Shown: positions 21,431 through 34,444 of the stretch, piece after piece
Layout: each line of letters starts with the position of its first letter
Position numbering within the stretch: the first letter of the stretch is position 1
DNA from: Gadus chalcogrammus
Taxonomy: Eukaryota; Chordata; Actinopteri; Gadiformes; Gadidae
NCBI RefSeq assembly: GCF_026213295.1
Contig: NC_079414.1
Coordinates: 1,816,130-1,880,129, forward strand
Direction of reading: 5' to 3'
Length of the DNA stretch: 64,000 nt
Made by a program: the position numbers and the translations under genes
Notes under the pieces: generated by a model
The model's database searches: none
What the model was told of the DNA's origin: nothing
What the model saw: the letters and a program-made list of their open reading frames with translations, nothing else

Positions 21431-21727
21431 ATGGCGGTTAAAGCAAAGCGCAGCGAAGAATTGAAATACTTTCAAGAAATAGGAGGTCATAAGGTGAAAT
21501 GTAAAATATGCCAAGCGAAATCGAGCTACCAGAGTACTACAAGTACTATGCGGCCACATATGCTCCTGAAACACAACGGTGAGTTTGGGAAAGCAGACCC
21601 GCAGCAACCAAGTGTGTCGGCTATTTTCACCGCCGCAAGACGCAGCTGTAATCCCGGCCGTGTAGAGAAGATCACAACGCTGAGTATTTCCATAGTCCAT
21701 TTGCTGCCGTTTTATTTGCAGCTTTAA
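21431..21727 (+). CDS. BED-type zinc-finger N-terminal exon of hAT transposase
   Basis: 98 residues: basic start, ELKYFQEI aromatic segment, CKICQAKSSYQSTTSTMRPH, then MLLKH, giving the C-x2-C...H-x4-H BED zinc-finger spacing. BED fingers give DNA binding to hAT transposases. The finger is intact, but the rest of the transposase is missing, so the element could not move by itself. The stretch after residue 70 is probably intronic read-through. Confidence 0.65.
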   Translation: MAVKAKRSEELKYFQEIGGHKVKCKICQAKSSYQSTTSTMRPHMLLKHNGEFGKADPQQPSVSAIFTAARRSCNPGRVEKITTLSISIVHLLPFYLQL

Positions 21728-21798
21728 ATTATTTGCAATGGTTAGGCTACTTGTTTTTTTTTTTTGTTTTTTTTACCGTTACAGGCCTTGGTTCAACG

Positions 21799-22974
21799 TA
21801 GGGATGGGCCGATAGTCGATTCTATTCTCCATCGTCGATCGTGTCAAGTAGCCGATAAAAAGACGATAATATTATATTTTAATTTTTTTTTTTTTATGAT
21901 TATTTTTTTAAAAGCGCTGTGGTAGCTATTTTTTCAACTTAAAAAGCCCCGCAAATTGTAATTGAAATTAACTGGCACCGGTGGAAAACATACTATGTAG
22001 CGCTGACCTGCCGTATTCACTCACTGCTGCGAGAGGAGAGGGGAGGGGCTCGAAACCTACCGGTCTGCTCGCACGGCGAAATGACATCACACACACCCCG
22101 CTGCACCATTTCCGGGTTACAGCTGTGGTACATGAGCTGTGTTCGACTTCGAAATCGTTCCCTATTCACTCACTCACTATTCCCTATAGTGTTCATGATA
22201 TAGTGCACTACATAGGGAACGTACAAACGAGAATTCGGACACTACGCTGAACATTTCTAAACGTAATTTGCGTCAGTAAATGCGCCGGGTATTTGTGTGA
22301 CGCAGACAGATGCGCCCAGATTGTGTAAACTAACCGGGCACTCTAGAGGAAAGCTGGAGGTTGTTTTGATGTTGATGTTGATTGTTGATATTGTTGATAT
22401 TTCTAAACGAAAGCCGGAGACTCCATCATTAAATGTAGTCGTTTTCGCCGCTTGCGGTTATTGAGCTTCGTCTTCTCCTCCGGAAAAACACGACTGCATT
22501 GCATTGTGGTATATGGGAGTAACACGTAGGGAACATCATATGTACACTCACATTTGGGTATTTTAAGTGCATATAGGGCATGAAATGAACCAGTGAGAAT
22601 TCGAACAACACTACAAAATAGCGAGCACCCTATATAGTGCACTATATCCGTGATAGGGAACGATTTCGAACACAGCTACGAGCTGTGTGTCATCAGTGTG
22701 TGTCATGATGACAGCGCCGCCGGCGCAGACGCATCGAAACTGAAATCAGCGGCAGCTCACGGCTCACGCTGGTCCAAGGGGAAGACCATCGTATTTGTTT
22801 TTAAGAAAAAAATCGAAAAATAAAAACGCGATTTTTTTCAAAGCGATAAATTATTATAAATAATTAATATTATAAAATTATTATAAAGATGACCCCTCCG
22901 ATAGTATCGACTATCGGCGATCGCTAGGGGGCGCTATCGGACGATGGAAGCTTGTAGACTATTGCCCAACCCTA
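21799..22974. mobile_element. Non-autonomous hAT (1176 bp), nested
   Basis: Ends TAGGGATGGGCCGATAGTC and GACTATTGCCCAACCCTA, with a perfect 8-bp duplication GTTCAACG (21791-21798, 22975-22982). Subterminal words CGATAGTCGAT and ATCGACTATCGGCGATCG repeat the end motif. It contains a third-level insertion at 22135-22677. Confidence 0.9.
22135..22677. mobile_element. TIR element T (AGCTGTGTTCGAAATCG), long copy
   Basis: Ends AGCTGTGTTCGACTTCGAAA and CGATTTCGAACACAGCT form the TIR. Both sides carry GTTCCCTAT and TAGTGCACTA words. A 155-bp derivative lies at 42177-42331 inside another hAT. The superfamily is unknown. Confidence 0.65.
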
Positions 22975-23255
22975 GTTCAACGTGATTTAAATTGTGAGAC
23001 GCATATTTATTTTTGTAAGGAAAATGTGTTTTGAACGTTTGCAAAAAGAAATAATGAATACTCTGATAACTCTGACTGTTTTGATGGAGAATAAGCATTA
23101 CATGTTTGGTTGGTAATATTGCCGTTCATCATTAGGCCTATTCCTGCTGCAGATGCGTTGCATTCTAAAAATAGATTTGATTAAACGAGTACCCGATTTA
23201 TCCTCGAGGAATTCCTTCGATCACTCGAGTTTGGAATTTACTACTCGTGCCCATC

Positions 23256-23258
<3 letters not shown>

Positions 23259-23342
<84 letters not shown>
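23259..23342. repeat. (TA)n microsatellite, about 84 bp
   Basis: Uninterrupted TA dinucleotides abutting the right end of the hAT at 21187-23258, so the target duplication of that hAT cannot be read clearly. Confidence 0.95.
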
Positions 23343-23344
<2 letters not shown>

Positions 23345-23948
23345 TGAAGTGTGGTGATCCACAAGTAAGACTGAGAGACATTCCAAGGAACTGTACCTTA
23401 TAAGGGAAAGGTGTTATGGGATAGCAGTTCCGTTTGACCTCACTCGCGGCTCAGGTGATGTTATATATATTGAAGTGGAAGGTAAAGCTGACTCGACGCA
23501 TCTCTGTCTCTTGTCTCCTCATTTATTGTGCTCCACATAAGCATCCATAAAGTAGCATGCCATGGGACCTTTAAATGTCGGCTTCTGTATTTCTGGTATC
23601 TCAACAATCCGAAAACAATCACTACCACATCAAGTCCATTTACTAGCCACATGCCAGCACATTCTGACCCTTCTATCTCCTATTTAATGGCTGATTTAAA
23701 ATCCATACAGCCATAGAGATGATTCAGCAGCTCAAAGATTAACTTCACTTGCTCTCTATTATCACTTACGCAGCATGGCTATCAGGACAACCTCTCAGTG
23801 CAAAACCCTATCTGTATTTTAGCGTTCACCAATATTCAGCCTTTTCCTCAATATTGGAATTTATCTGGGCTTCCATAAGGGCTCTGCGGTAAAGGCCTCA
23901 TACATCTTACATGTAGTGTGTCATGCCTACTTAGTCCATAGCCAATAC

Positions 23949-24893
23949 GGGTGTACGGGTACACAAAAGTCACGGTTCGGACATTCCTCGGTTTTGAAGT
24001 CAAGGTACTGTACAGGACGGTACAGTTCATGGTTAAGTGGATCTTTTTTAAAAACTGCTTGTTTGTCAACAACGGAGAATGGCCGTAGGTCAGCAGCAAT
24101 GAAAACACCAATAAACTTGGTTATGGTATTTGCATATCTGAATTCCTAGACAGAATGCGTGTACATGTTAAAGTGCTGTATGTTGAAACAGAGAGCCCTC
24201 TCCGTATCATTCTCCGTAGCTTACGTGCGCATCCAATATTATTGAACTATCCATCGACGCAATGGAGAAAGCAAAGGCTGTGATTGGTCCTTTAACTAAA
24301 TAATTTCCGGAATCACTTCCCCGCTTTAACTTTGCACCTTATTTACTTTGTACATTGTTTACTTTGAACATTAAGGAGCAATAAAACACCAAATAAGATT
24401 TGAAAAGTTTTGGACGTTTATTTACAACACAACTGCCGCCGCGGCTCCTCCCCCGCAATAAACTTCCCGCTTTGAACGGTGAACTCCTTACGCCTAGCAG
24501 CTATAAAAAGCTGTAAAATGTATAAAAACTACAAAATGACTCTATTAATGCGGGCTATGTGGAATTAGTCAACGTTTATTGTACTCAACATATAAGATTG
24601 ATCGGCTGGCTAAATGCACTGTGTATCCGACATCCCGACCGAGAACTGCGAATGCTCGAGGGGTCTCCGTAGTTACGGAGTCGGATTACGGAGTCGGAGT
24701 AGTATACTTTCTTTAACGGTCCAGGGGGAACTCCGACTTCAACTTTTAAATTCCACGTCGCAAAACAAGCCTCTACATTCGCCATATTAACGCTATGTTC
24801 GCCACATTTACAAGCCTCCACCTCTGTAACCACCCAGATGTGTCTGTACCGTGACGGTTCGGTAAAAAAACGTGTATCGTTACACCCCTAATG
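23949..24893. mobile_element. Non-autonomous hAT (945 bp)
   Basis: A perfect 8-bp duplication GCCAATAC (23941-23948 and 24894-24901) frames it. The right end reads CGTGTATCGTTACACCCCTAATG; the left end starts GGGTGTACGGGTACAC, so the first about six bases seem lost. AAAGTCACGGTTCGG near the left pairs with GTGACGGTTCGG near the right. A shared segment at 24445-24560 recurs inverted at 17330-17450. Confidence 0.8.
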
Positions 24894-24901
24894 GCCAATA
24901 C

Positions 24902-27900
24902 CACAAGGCTTTATGAAGCCTCTGGGAGACCCTTCAAGGCTGCGACTGTTTATGCACAAAAAAATATTTAGATTCCACATAGTTTACTAATCAGGATTGG
25001 ATTCAGAAACACATCTGTTTACATGAAGGGCACCACGTGCCCACATTGTCCCGGTCCGTTAACATGTAGCAGCTGTGGATTCATATCCCCGCTCCTTGTG
25101 CTCTTACACAGGTTTCAGCTTTGAACTGTGTACAATTGTACAATTTGCATGGTTTGTGACATCCTCACAAAGTAATGTCAACAAATGTTTAATATTAAGA
25201 CTGCTCATCATAGACTGAATTTGTCTGTAAAATGTTTGCTTGTAATACTAATTTATTACTATGTGTGCCAATTATGGAACCAATTGCCCTCCTGACTATC
25301 CCCGGGAAGAGCGTTTCCTGTGTTCATGCTCAAGACTTCCTTGTTAATTAAGGGAGTTTTTTCTTGAGACTGTTACTTTGATTTAAGGATTACATTTGGG
25401 GTCACAATTGGCCCTTGGGAGATTCTTCTATCATGATGTATCCCAAGCCAGTCAATGTGGATGGATCGCTCTTGGTTGTAATGCCTGAGCAGGCATATTG
25501 GTTAGCAAGCAGCACCTGAAAGAGAGAGAGAGAGATACAAAGACACACACACAAGCACACACAGTCACATAGAGAGGCCATGACTGAGACATAAGGTGGT
25601 TATAATGTGAGGAATGGGCTCTCCCTGTCGGCGGCCCGGGGCCATGGCTGAGCTATGAGGATGGAGTTCTTATTTAGCTTGGAATGGACAAAATGGTGAA
25701 GCAGCATTTTGTATTCAAGTCTGTTAGTCTGTCTGCTTGCCTGCCTGCCTGTCTGGCTGTCTGCCTTCCTGTTTGTCTATCTGGCTGTCTGTCTGGTTGT
25801 CTGGCTGTTGGTCTGGCAGGCTGTAGTGTCTGTAATACATTGATACTGTAAAATAACATATGGCTACCACGACCATCATGTTTGTTGAGAGAAAATAAGT
25901 TGAAAGCGAAGTTCATGGTTGCTAAAACCCCAGGGTCACTAAGGAGTGTAGTATGTATGGCCCCTTCAGCCCACACAATTGTGATGAGATGCCAGTGTGA
26001 ACCGGACTGATTGGAAGAGTCTATTATCAGTCCGGTTAACAACACCTGTATCTCATGTTTGTGGGCTGAATCCCAGCCTGTCTGTCCTTCCGTTGGTCAG
26101 TCGGTCTGTCCTTCTCTTTCCTTCTCTCCATTCTGCCCCAAGCTATTTATCTGGTTTAATGATCTGTGATTAAGCTGTTTACCCTTTTTATTGTTTTATT
26201 TCCTGGAGCTGCAGGGAGGAATGTTTGGTTGATGGATAGAAGAGGAGGAGACACTGCTGACGGGGCGAGTTGTGGATAACAGAAGGGAAGATAATGCTAT
26301 AGAGGGGGGGAAAGAATGAAACCAAAAAGTAATTTAAGGCACCTCCACCACCACCCCCAGCTCCACCGGCCTCACCGCCACTCTCCTCCTCCTGTCTGCC
26401 CGCAGCGAGCGGGACGAATTATCAGGGACATGGAGGAGGAATATTTATACCTCTCTACCTGCTCCATGTCAGCTGGTCTGGAGTTTCCCTCCAGGCCGCG
26501 AGTCTGGCTGACTGCAGCACCTCGGAGACCCGCTGGAAGCCCTCCTCCCACCTCTGGGATCAGGGGCCAGAACAGAAAGAAGCACTCATAAAGACAAGTA
26601 GGATAAGAAAGGGGATCAAATGATGGAGAAAGACACGGAGGATGAGACTGAAAGAGAGGGAGGAGAGACAATGAGCAAAGAATAGAGAAGGAGAGTGAGA
26701 ATGAGATTACTTTAGAGAGAGTAGGAAGAACTCAGAAATGGCCAAGTAGTGTCATAAATGGAAAGGGTTGCAACTACTGTCTGGGGAGCGTCCAAGCAGT
26801 GGATCAAAGTAAGCCTGGCTTGCTTTTCCGCATGCCTGCGTTTGCAACAATGACAGTAGCACCATAAACAAGCAGACCGCAGGGCTTAGCCAAGCACCCC
26901 CCGCTGGCTGTTCCACCCAGGCCTGGTGTGGTTAACACAGTGTAGGCACTGTGTGTGAGGCCTGCCCCTGCGCCCGGTTTAGTCATTGAGTCTATGAGCA
27001 GAAAACCTTTTCTCTTAGAATTTAATTTATTTTAAAGGAGTATTCCTGCCCTTTCATAAAAACAGTTAATCGTACAATTACAAATAGCTAATTTTGGATT
27101 AATATGTGTTTGTGATACTCATATTAATTAATTAATTAGCATAGCCATTGTGGCCCCTGCGGTGCTTTAGTGGGGCTCTCCTTGATGAGAGCCCGTTGTG
27201 GCCCCTGCGGTGCTTTAGTGGGGCTCCCCTTGGCCCCCCTGCGTTGCTTTGTGTGGGGACTGCTTTATTGGGGCTCCCCTGGGGTGCTTGGTCATCGGTC
27301 CCAGGCTTATGTCGAAACGTTACATCACTGCCCTAAGGTGAAACCTTTTGCAGGGAAAAATGAACGACAGCAATATATAGTTTCACTTGAATGGATATGG
27401 ATTGTAATTATGCATGCAAAGTCCCTTGGTGCTTGGCTGGGAAACTTACTTTCAGGCACGGCCACAAATGCTTGTTTTGGAGAAACTGCTGGTCTGAAAG
27501 CTGCTGGTTGCTAAGCGACAACTGGAGAAACTACTTTGAATGAGCATTCCGCCTTTTCAACCTCTTACCCTAGTAGCTCTGTGCCAATTACATGTTTTCG
27601 TCAGAGTAAAACCAATGCAGAAATATGTACATGAGCCGTCGCATTGAGCATGCAACGAAGAAGTACATTTGGTTGTCTAAGGTGTAATCACAAGGGCATC
27701 GGCTACAGGTTCTGTGTGCCTGTGTGCGTGCGTGCATCCGTGCGGGAGTGCGGCCGTGTGTGACTGCGTGTGTATATGCATCTATAGTCATCATTATGGT
27801 AATGCTGTGGTCAACAGTATGCTATTCATTAGGTATATTTTCAGGAAACGTGGAATTAACTATATAGACATTCGAAGTTGAGTTGGAAAATATGTTTCTT

Positions 27901-28502
27901 GTTGCATACGGCATCCTGCCTGATAATTTGAACACAGTTCAACACATTCTTTATACCTTAACAACCCACAATCTGGGTTGTGGTCAAACTGCCTAGATGG
28001 AGTAAATAAAAAAAGTTTGAAACTATTATTCGTTATTTTTTAATAATCCCAGTAACTGTAAATGCTGCAGTCGGCTTCTCTTCCCGGGGTTCACATATAA
28101 ACAATAAGACCATAATTTCAATACTTATACAAAACAAATGTAATGAAAATGATAAGGGCGAAGACTAAATACAATAAACGATACAATGTACCGTCAAAAG
28201 GATATGATGAACATGGCTCCCTTTATACATTGATTATATATTCATGTTGACCCAAAAGAGCAACACTGTCACTGAATTTTTTCTGAATTAATGAAGTGTC
28301 TTCAGATACTTTATTCACAGAAACTCTTGCCACCACTTTCATGGCTGTGGAAATGGAACCCAACTTAACCCTGTCTGGGCTTCTGAATCAGGTGGAGACC
28401 GTTCTTCTTGTGTCTGTCTCCTGATGGAGTCTTCGCAGTGAAAGGCAAGCATACCATGGTCCCGAAACTTTGGATCTATAGGTGTGGTTGTTATGCACAA
28501 TG
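24902..28502. other. Intronic sequence with minor simple repeats
   Basis: No gene. There is a short GA run near 25518, a CTGTCTGCCTG-rich run at 25725-25825, an imperfect tandem duplication of about 50 bp (GTGGCCCCTGCGGTGCTTTA, 27149-27230) and a TGTG/CGTG run at 27715-27775. Short proline-rich frames at 26316-26670 on both strands look like chance. Confidence 0.5.
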
Positions 28503-29559
28503 ATAGGCCTATCTCACAAAAATCGGAAATGACGTCACACCGGGTAAACATTCTTCCGGCAAAGTCATTTCAGCTGTTGCCGTCAACACAAAAATGCAGC
28601 GTTTCTTCACCACTTCCCTGGTGGGCTTTCCAAAATTACGATTTTAAGATGTGCAGAAGATTGTGGAGTCACACTCAGCAACACCACAGTCCAGGCTGAG
28701 AAAGGGGTACAAGTTCTTTGTGGAGGAGTTCGTACACAATTATCAAGGTAAGTGGTCTAAGGTGTTTTGTTGTTGTTAGTAGGCTACTCAATGGCCTTGC
28801 TCATTCATGTTTTGTGATGACAAGCAAACCATATACGATCCACATAAATCGTCAGAAATATTGTCTGTGTGTGAAATGTGTGTAAAATGATCATATTTGT
28901 TATGTGTAGACCATAATATTATGAATATAATTAGCCATGGTGGCTATGAAGTCTCCGTGTGTAGCGTTAGCATTTTAGCATTAGGTTAACCAAAGATAGG
29001 TTTAGCTAGTTATTTGCTGACTCGTTTTTGTCCGATCAGCGACATATTATTAACTTTATGTATATGCTCAGTGTCAAATATAGTTGATGGAAAGGTGGTA
29101 GTGAGAGGTAGATGCAACCGCTCGATGAGGAGCCCCACATACTACAGGTTTCTGCCGAGTTAGGGCCCGTTGGCCCAAGTCTGTGTTTGTTTTGATAGTC
29201 TGTCTGGACTAACAACTGCAGTTGCAGTTTTCCTCTTCTGAAGTTCAGATCCTTTTCATTGTTCTTCAGTACAGTAGCGTGCTTAAGAATTGGCCCACCT
29301 AGCTTGCTGCAATGTTGTGGCTGTACAGACCTATGTATTTTTCTTCCTCTTCATTAAGGCACAAGGAAATTTGTTCAGTGCATTAAAAGGACAAACATCT
29401 AGGCTAGTTCATGTTATAACATTGCTAAAACAACAGATGTAATGGTGGCCCAAGAGTTTTGCACAGAACTGTAAATGGCTTTTCTGCGGTTGCAGACTCC
29501 TTGCCAGTTTCCAAAAAGACCTTATATCAAGGTCCTACCTACTAAGTTCAGTAACTCAA

Positions 29560-32500
29560 TTCTTATGGTGTTCACAGATCACCCTGAAGGCTGTTTTGAT
29601 TTATTGATTCATTCTTTTAATGACCACACAGCCAGGCTGGTGGAATTTGTTGTCAGCTTGGTACAGGTTCCAACTTACAAAACATATAACACAGATATAC
29701 ATACAGAAATACACACTACACAATACATAAGGGCCATGCTTAATCCTTAACGTTCCGAGTTCAGAAAGTTTATTGCAGTTGGGATGAAACTGTTTTTTAA
29801 CCGGGTTGTTCTGGAGGCAATTGTCCTGTAACGCCTCCCAGAGGGCAGTAGCTGGAAGGCATAGTGTGCAGGGTGAGTGGGGTCAGAGATGATTTTCCGT
29901 GCTCTGCGTAGTGTCCGTTTGTGGTAGAGTGAATCAAGGGATGGAAGGGGTGTGCCAATCATTTTGGATGCTCTATTTATGATGCGTTGAAGTTTCTTCC
30001 GGGAGAGTGAGTCTAGACTGCCGAACCAGACTGTGATGGAGAAGGTGAGGATGCTTTCTACGATGGCTGTGAAAGGAGAACAGAAGATGGGACCTTACCC
30101 TGAACTTCTTGAGCTGACGGAGATGGAAAAGTCTTTGCTGGGCTTTTTTGTAGATGTGGTCTGCGTTTATTTTCCATTTGAGGTTATTGCTGATGTGGGT
30201 TCCAAGGAGTTTGAATGTGTCAGTGATGGAGATGGATTCACCTTTAATGAGCACAGGAGTTTTGGGATGGTTGGCGTCTTGGGTCGATGATGAGTTCCGT
30301 TGTTTTTGATGAGTTGAGTATGAGATCATGGTCTGTACACCAGGTCACTGCTTGGTTGATCTGTGCACGGTATTCTGTTTCTTGGTTGTTGGTGATGAGT
30401 CCTATGATGGTTGAGTCGTCCGCGTACTTGTACAGGTTGACAGAGCTGTGGTGGGATGTGAGCTTGTTTGTGTAAAGGGAGAATAGCCAGGGTGAGAGAA
30501 CACAGCCTTGGGGTGTGCCTGTACTGAGGAAGAGAGGGGAGGATGTGGTATTTTTGATCTTCACCTTTTGTTGCCTGTTCCAGAGAAAGCTTTGAATCCA
30601 GTGACAGATGCATGGGTCGATGTTCATGTCCAGTAATGTATTGAATAGTTTGGCCGGGTTTATTGTGTTGAATGCAGAGCTGAAATCCATGAACAGGATG
30701 CGGGCATATGTGTTTGTGGACTCCAGGTGGTTCAGAATGTGCTGAATTTCTAAGTTGACTGTGTCCTCAACTGACCTGTTGGCTCTGTATGCAAATTGAT
30801 ATGGGTCCATGAGGGGGGTGGTGACAGATTTCATGTGATTTAGTATGATGCGCTCAAATTATTTCATAACTGCTGATGTCAAGGCAATGGGTCTGTAGTC
30901 ATTGAGGCAGGAGATGGTCTTGGTTTTGGGAACTGGGATGATGATGGATTCTTTGAAGCAGTTGGGTACTGAGCTTTGGCAGAGGGAGGAGTTGAAGATG
31001 TTGGTAAAAACCCCGGCCAGCTCCGCAGCACAGTGGTGGAGAACGGAGGGGCTAATGTTATCTGGGCCGGGGGCTTTATTCCTCTTAAGTCCCTTGAAGG
31101 TGCTCCTTACCTCCTCCTCGTAGATGGTGAAAGGGGGGGGGGGAGGGGGTCTGGGAGAGATGGTGGTGGAACCGGTGCCTGCTCAAACCTCCCATAGAAA
31201 GTGTTAAGTGAATCAGGAAGCTGATTGTCGCTGTCAGGTGTGGGGGTGGGTTTCTTTTTGTAGTTTGTCATGTTTTGTAATTTTTTCCAGATAGAGCGAG
31301 TGTCACTATTAGGGATTTGTTCTTCTAATTTAGTGGCATAGTTGGATTTGGCTCTTCTTATTGCAGATCTCAGTTTGTATTTGGCTGCCATATATTGTTC
31401 TTTATTTCCTGTCAAATGTGCTCTATTTTTCTCCTTTCTTATTATCTTAATGTCCTGGTTAAACCACGGTTTATTATTATTGTAGTGTTTGACTTTTTTG
31501 AGTGGAATGCACAGGTCAACGCAGTAATTGACGTATGACGTCACTGCTTCGGTGACGTCGTTCAGGTCACCTGCGGCATGGAAAATATCCCAGTCCGTGC
31601 ACGCGAAACAACCCCGAAGTTGTTCAATGGCTTCGGGGGACCAGCACCCGAGAAAGGTTGTTGGTGTTTTGGAGGATTTAACTTTTTGCCTGTATTTTGG
31701 AATTAGCAGCAGCATTGCGTGGTCGGACCTGCCCAGCGGAGCCCTAGGGAAAGCACGGTAAGCCTCTCTGATGGAGGTGTAGCAGTGGTCAAGCGTGTTG
31801 GTCCCTCTGCTGGGGCAATTTACCTGCTGATGGTAGCCGGGGAGCTCAGATGATAGGTTGGTCTGGTTAAAGTCCCCGAGGACGATGACTGCTGTGTCCG
31901 GGTGTGAATTTTCCAGGAGACGTAGTTGGCTAACTCGGCTATGGTGGTGTTAGCGTTAGCCTCAGGTGGAATGTAAACACAGATCATAATAATTGATGCG
32001 AACTCCCGTGGGAGGAATGATGGTCTGCATTTGACAGTGAGGTATTCTAGGTGAGGGGAACATACATGTGTTAGTTCAGTAGAATTTGTGCACCAGCGTT
32101 CATTTATCATGATGCAAACACCAACGCCTTTTGCCTTGCCTGATAGTTTGGAAGATCTATCGGAACGATTAAATGTGAAGCCTTGAAAAATTACCGCTTG
32201 GTCTGGTACTGATTGATCCAGCCAGGTCTCTGTCAGGCAGATGGCAGAGCAGTCACTGTAGTCTTTGTCGGTTTGGATCATAAGTTGTAATTCGTCCATT
32301 TTGTGCCGGAGGGATCTTACGTTTGACAGCAGAAGGGCTGGGAGCGGTGGCCGGTAAGGTCGTCTCCTGAACCTGGCAAAGGTGCCGGAGCGGCGGCCCT
32401 TTTGGGCCGGCTGCCATGGTGTTGAGTGGCTTGCGCTGTCGATGTTTAATTCCAGTAATTTCTTCTCCAGCAAGGATGTAGATGGGCCCAGATCACTGTG

Positions 32501-32656
32501 AGAGGTGGATCTGAGGTTTAGAAGCTCCGATCGGGTGTACTGGATTATGCACGACACTTTACAAACAAATAACGCAGACACTAAAATGACAGACAGGAAC
32601 ACTGCTTGTACTGTGGCAAGCCTCACGGCCACCATCTTCCTATGCCTCAACTCCCC
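29560..32656 (-). mobile_element. CR1/Rex1-like LINE inserted in the SWIM-gene intron
   Basis: A minus-strand LINE with endonuclease at the right and RT at the left, plus a 3' UTR of about 190 bp (29560-29750). It lies between exon 1 and exon 2 of the SWIM pseudogene. The right boundary is near an (AG)n run at 32660. No target duplication was resolved. It looks full length or nearly so for a single-ORF element of this type. Confidence 0.75.
29747..32650 (-). pseudogene. LINE ORF2: APE endonuclease and reverse transcriptase, frameshifted
   Basis: The frame is broken into several pieces. 32650-31820: hydrophobic start, then basic RRRPYRPPLPALLLSNVRSL and TETWLDQSVPDQ, the APE-type endonuclease. 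31715-31107: the inter-domain segment (KPWFNQDIKIIRKEKN). 30834-30244: RT with FAYRANRSVEDTV, motif A ILFMDFSSAFNTI, motif B GTPQGCVLSPWLFSLY and catalytic YADD (KYADDSTIIGL). 30329-29973 and 29962-29747: the C-terminal region, with RRARKIISDPTHPAHYAF. Frameshifts lie near 31820, 31110 and 30300, and a stop separates the last two parts. This kind of ORF nicks the target and copies RNA into it. Confidence 0.8.
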
Positions 32657-33439
32657 TCAAGAGAGAGAGAGAGGACAACTTGGTCTCTCAGAGCACAGCT
32701 GTAGCTGTGCTGCGGGCAAAGGCTTCTGTAGCCATGTAACCGCTCTGCTCTTCCAGACAGCGCATTATGTGCAGCTGGGCCTTGACGTGGTTCCACCTTC
32801 CCTGGTCTGTACCAGTCAACCACCGATGTGGCATCGACCGAGAACACAGGTGTGCTGTTGTGTCCTCTGTTCAAATCATACACTTCAGTTTTTGTCTAGA
32901 GTATATGAGCATTTCCTGTATGACTAAATTTTTGTTGTTCGTTTCAGGGAATCCATCCAGAGGCTGTGAGTGACCTTGTGGTGAAAAAACCCAAGTCGGT
33001 TGGGAAGAGTCAAGTCCACACTCTAAAGAGCGTATGCTGGTAAGACATTTGTTTTGCAATTTGCACTCACACTGTTAAACTTGCTCATTATGACAAGATG
33101 CATATTAGAATATATCTGTTATCACTACAATATAAAAAAAAACAGTCCCATTTTTATTTGACGTTTCCTCTAGGGCCCCTACCAGAACAACACATCTTGG
33201 CGTCTGGAGCAAAGCTGAGTGAGATTCCCCCTCGCCCCCTTTGATGTCCCACATCCTAGAGGGAATATCCAGCTTGGAGTTAGTACCATCTCAGCTGTGC
33301 TGACCTGGAAGTTGTCAGCAATGACCTCTTCTTTAAGGCCAGTTGCTACTCTACAACAGTAGATGAAAAACTCATCAATGACTGGAATCTTCCTTGAAGG
33401 GCTTGGTGTTGGAATTGCCTCTTGTCCAATCCTATGTGC

Positions 33440-34444
33440 TTTGCTCCATTAAACAATATATTGTGTTGAGGGGCAAACAGACTCCCAAAACACTTGAAAC
33501 ACTTCTTGAGATGGAAACCGAGTGTAATTTCATGGTCTGATCAGACACACGAAATCTGTTGAGGACAGTTTGTGGCCCCATGGATATTTCTTGCAGCTTT
33601 GCCTCCAGCTCAGCAATATACTCCAGGGCATCATCCAGTGCACCTACAAAAAAAGAAGACAAATCAGTCTTCATTACCATTCATTAGTATTCACCCTGTA
33701 TTTTTATTGTATTGTTATTCTGTATACTTAACCGTTTATTTATATTTATTATTATTTATTTATTTGTACTGTTTTTTGTTTTTCTTTTTTTATATATTAA
33801 CAACAGGTTAATTGTTGAGTGTTGTACATTGAGGGCAAAAACCAAAGTCAAATTCCTCGTTTCTTCGCAAACCTGGCCAATAAAGCTTTATCTGAATCTG
33901 ATTTAATATGCAACCCCAGTTTAACAGTACGTCTGATGTTGATTGAATGTTTTAACGTTAACCATGCAATGTTTGGCAAAAGTATACAATAGCCCAACAA
34001 GTGTTGAACACAAATAACAGACATAACAGCTAGTTAGCACACATCTACTTACCGGCAGGGGGGCGTGTCGAGTAGTCATGTTCCCTGGTACCTCTCCGGT
34101 CCATTTGTGTTTTGTCCTCTCCTTCAGCTTTTCGAGCTGACACCCGTTTATACACAGGTGTTTTCTTCGGGGCTGTGGTGTAGCTGTTCCAGTCAAAACG
34201 ACTGGGAACAGCTCCAGTATTCAGCGTAGCACTCCCGTCGTTATAATCAGCCGCTGAGAATTGCCGACTACAGACCAGTGTACTCCCCTTCTGAATTACG
34301 AAATTAACTCTGTCTGATCGCCCTGACCCACTGCTGTATTGGGTATTAGTTGGGAAGTCGTGGAAAGGTAAATACGGTTGTTTTTGGTTTTGAATTGGCA
34401 CATAGAGGTACACAACAGAAGCTTTTGTTTTTTGACTGCGCCAT
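33440..34444 (-). pseudogene. THAP-domain transposase N-terminal part, frameshifted
   Basis: From the ATG at 34444: MAQSKNKSFCCVPLCANSK with the first zinc cysteines, then at least two frame changes through FHDFP-like and QQWVRAIR-like segments. NFVIQKGSTLVCSRQFSAAD and AVPSRFDWN complete the C2CH THAP finger in another frame. A donor (PPA|GTAAGT, about 34050) and an acceptor (TTTTTTTGTAG, about 33648) join it to a coiled-coil exon, ALDDALEYIAELEAKLQEIS, followed by VSDQTMKLHSVSISRSVSSV. In relatives this continues into a DDE domain; here the sequence stops near 33440, where the + strand pseudogene ends. Confidence 0.65.

Larger units (their letters stand above)
21187..23258 (+). mobile_element. 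hAT with BED-finger ORF, TAGGGATGGGCG family
   Basis: Left end TAGGGATGGGCGTGAGGAATTG and right end CTCGTGCCCATCCCTTA form the TIR; subterminal CTCGAGT words are present at both ends. It encodes a BED zinc-finger start (21431) but no catalytic or dimerisation domain. A complete smaller hAT (21799-22974) is inserted in it. Confidence 0.75.
28594..33400 (+). pseudogene. SWIM zinc-finger gene (YqaJ-partner type), broken
   Basis: Four exon-like blocks with good splice sites. 28594-28747 (MQRFFTTSLVGFPKLRF, an in-frame TAA, then TPQSRLRKGYKFFVEEF; donor AAG|GTAAGT). About 32658-32849 with the SWIM motif CSCAAGKGFCSHVTALLFQT (CxC...CxH; donor CAG|GTGTGC). 32948-33039 (GIHPEAVSDLVVKKPKSVGK). 33174 to about 33400 (GPLPEQHILASGAKLSEIP, a frameshift near 33240, then DLEVVSNDLFFKASCYS). 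In fish relatives such SWIM proteins continue into a YqaJ nuclease domain, absent here. The stop, the frameshift and the truncation make it non-functional. Confidence 0.65.

Noticed and set aside
26316..26671. Proline/histidine-rich frames on both strands
   Set aside because: Low-complexity CCACC/CTCC sequence, overlapping frames on opposite strands, no family feature or splice context.
27588..27794. Histidine-rich open frame
   Set aside because: Comes from the TGTGCGTGCG run; no supporting feature.
33432..34413. A functional THAP gene of the host
   Set aside because: The finger is spread over at least two frames, the catalytic part is missing, and it sits within transposon ends.
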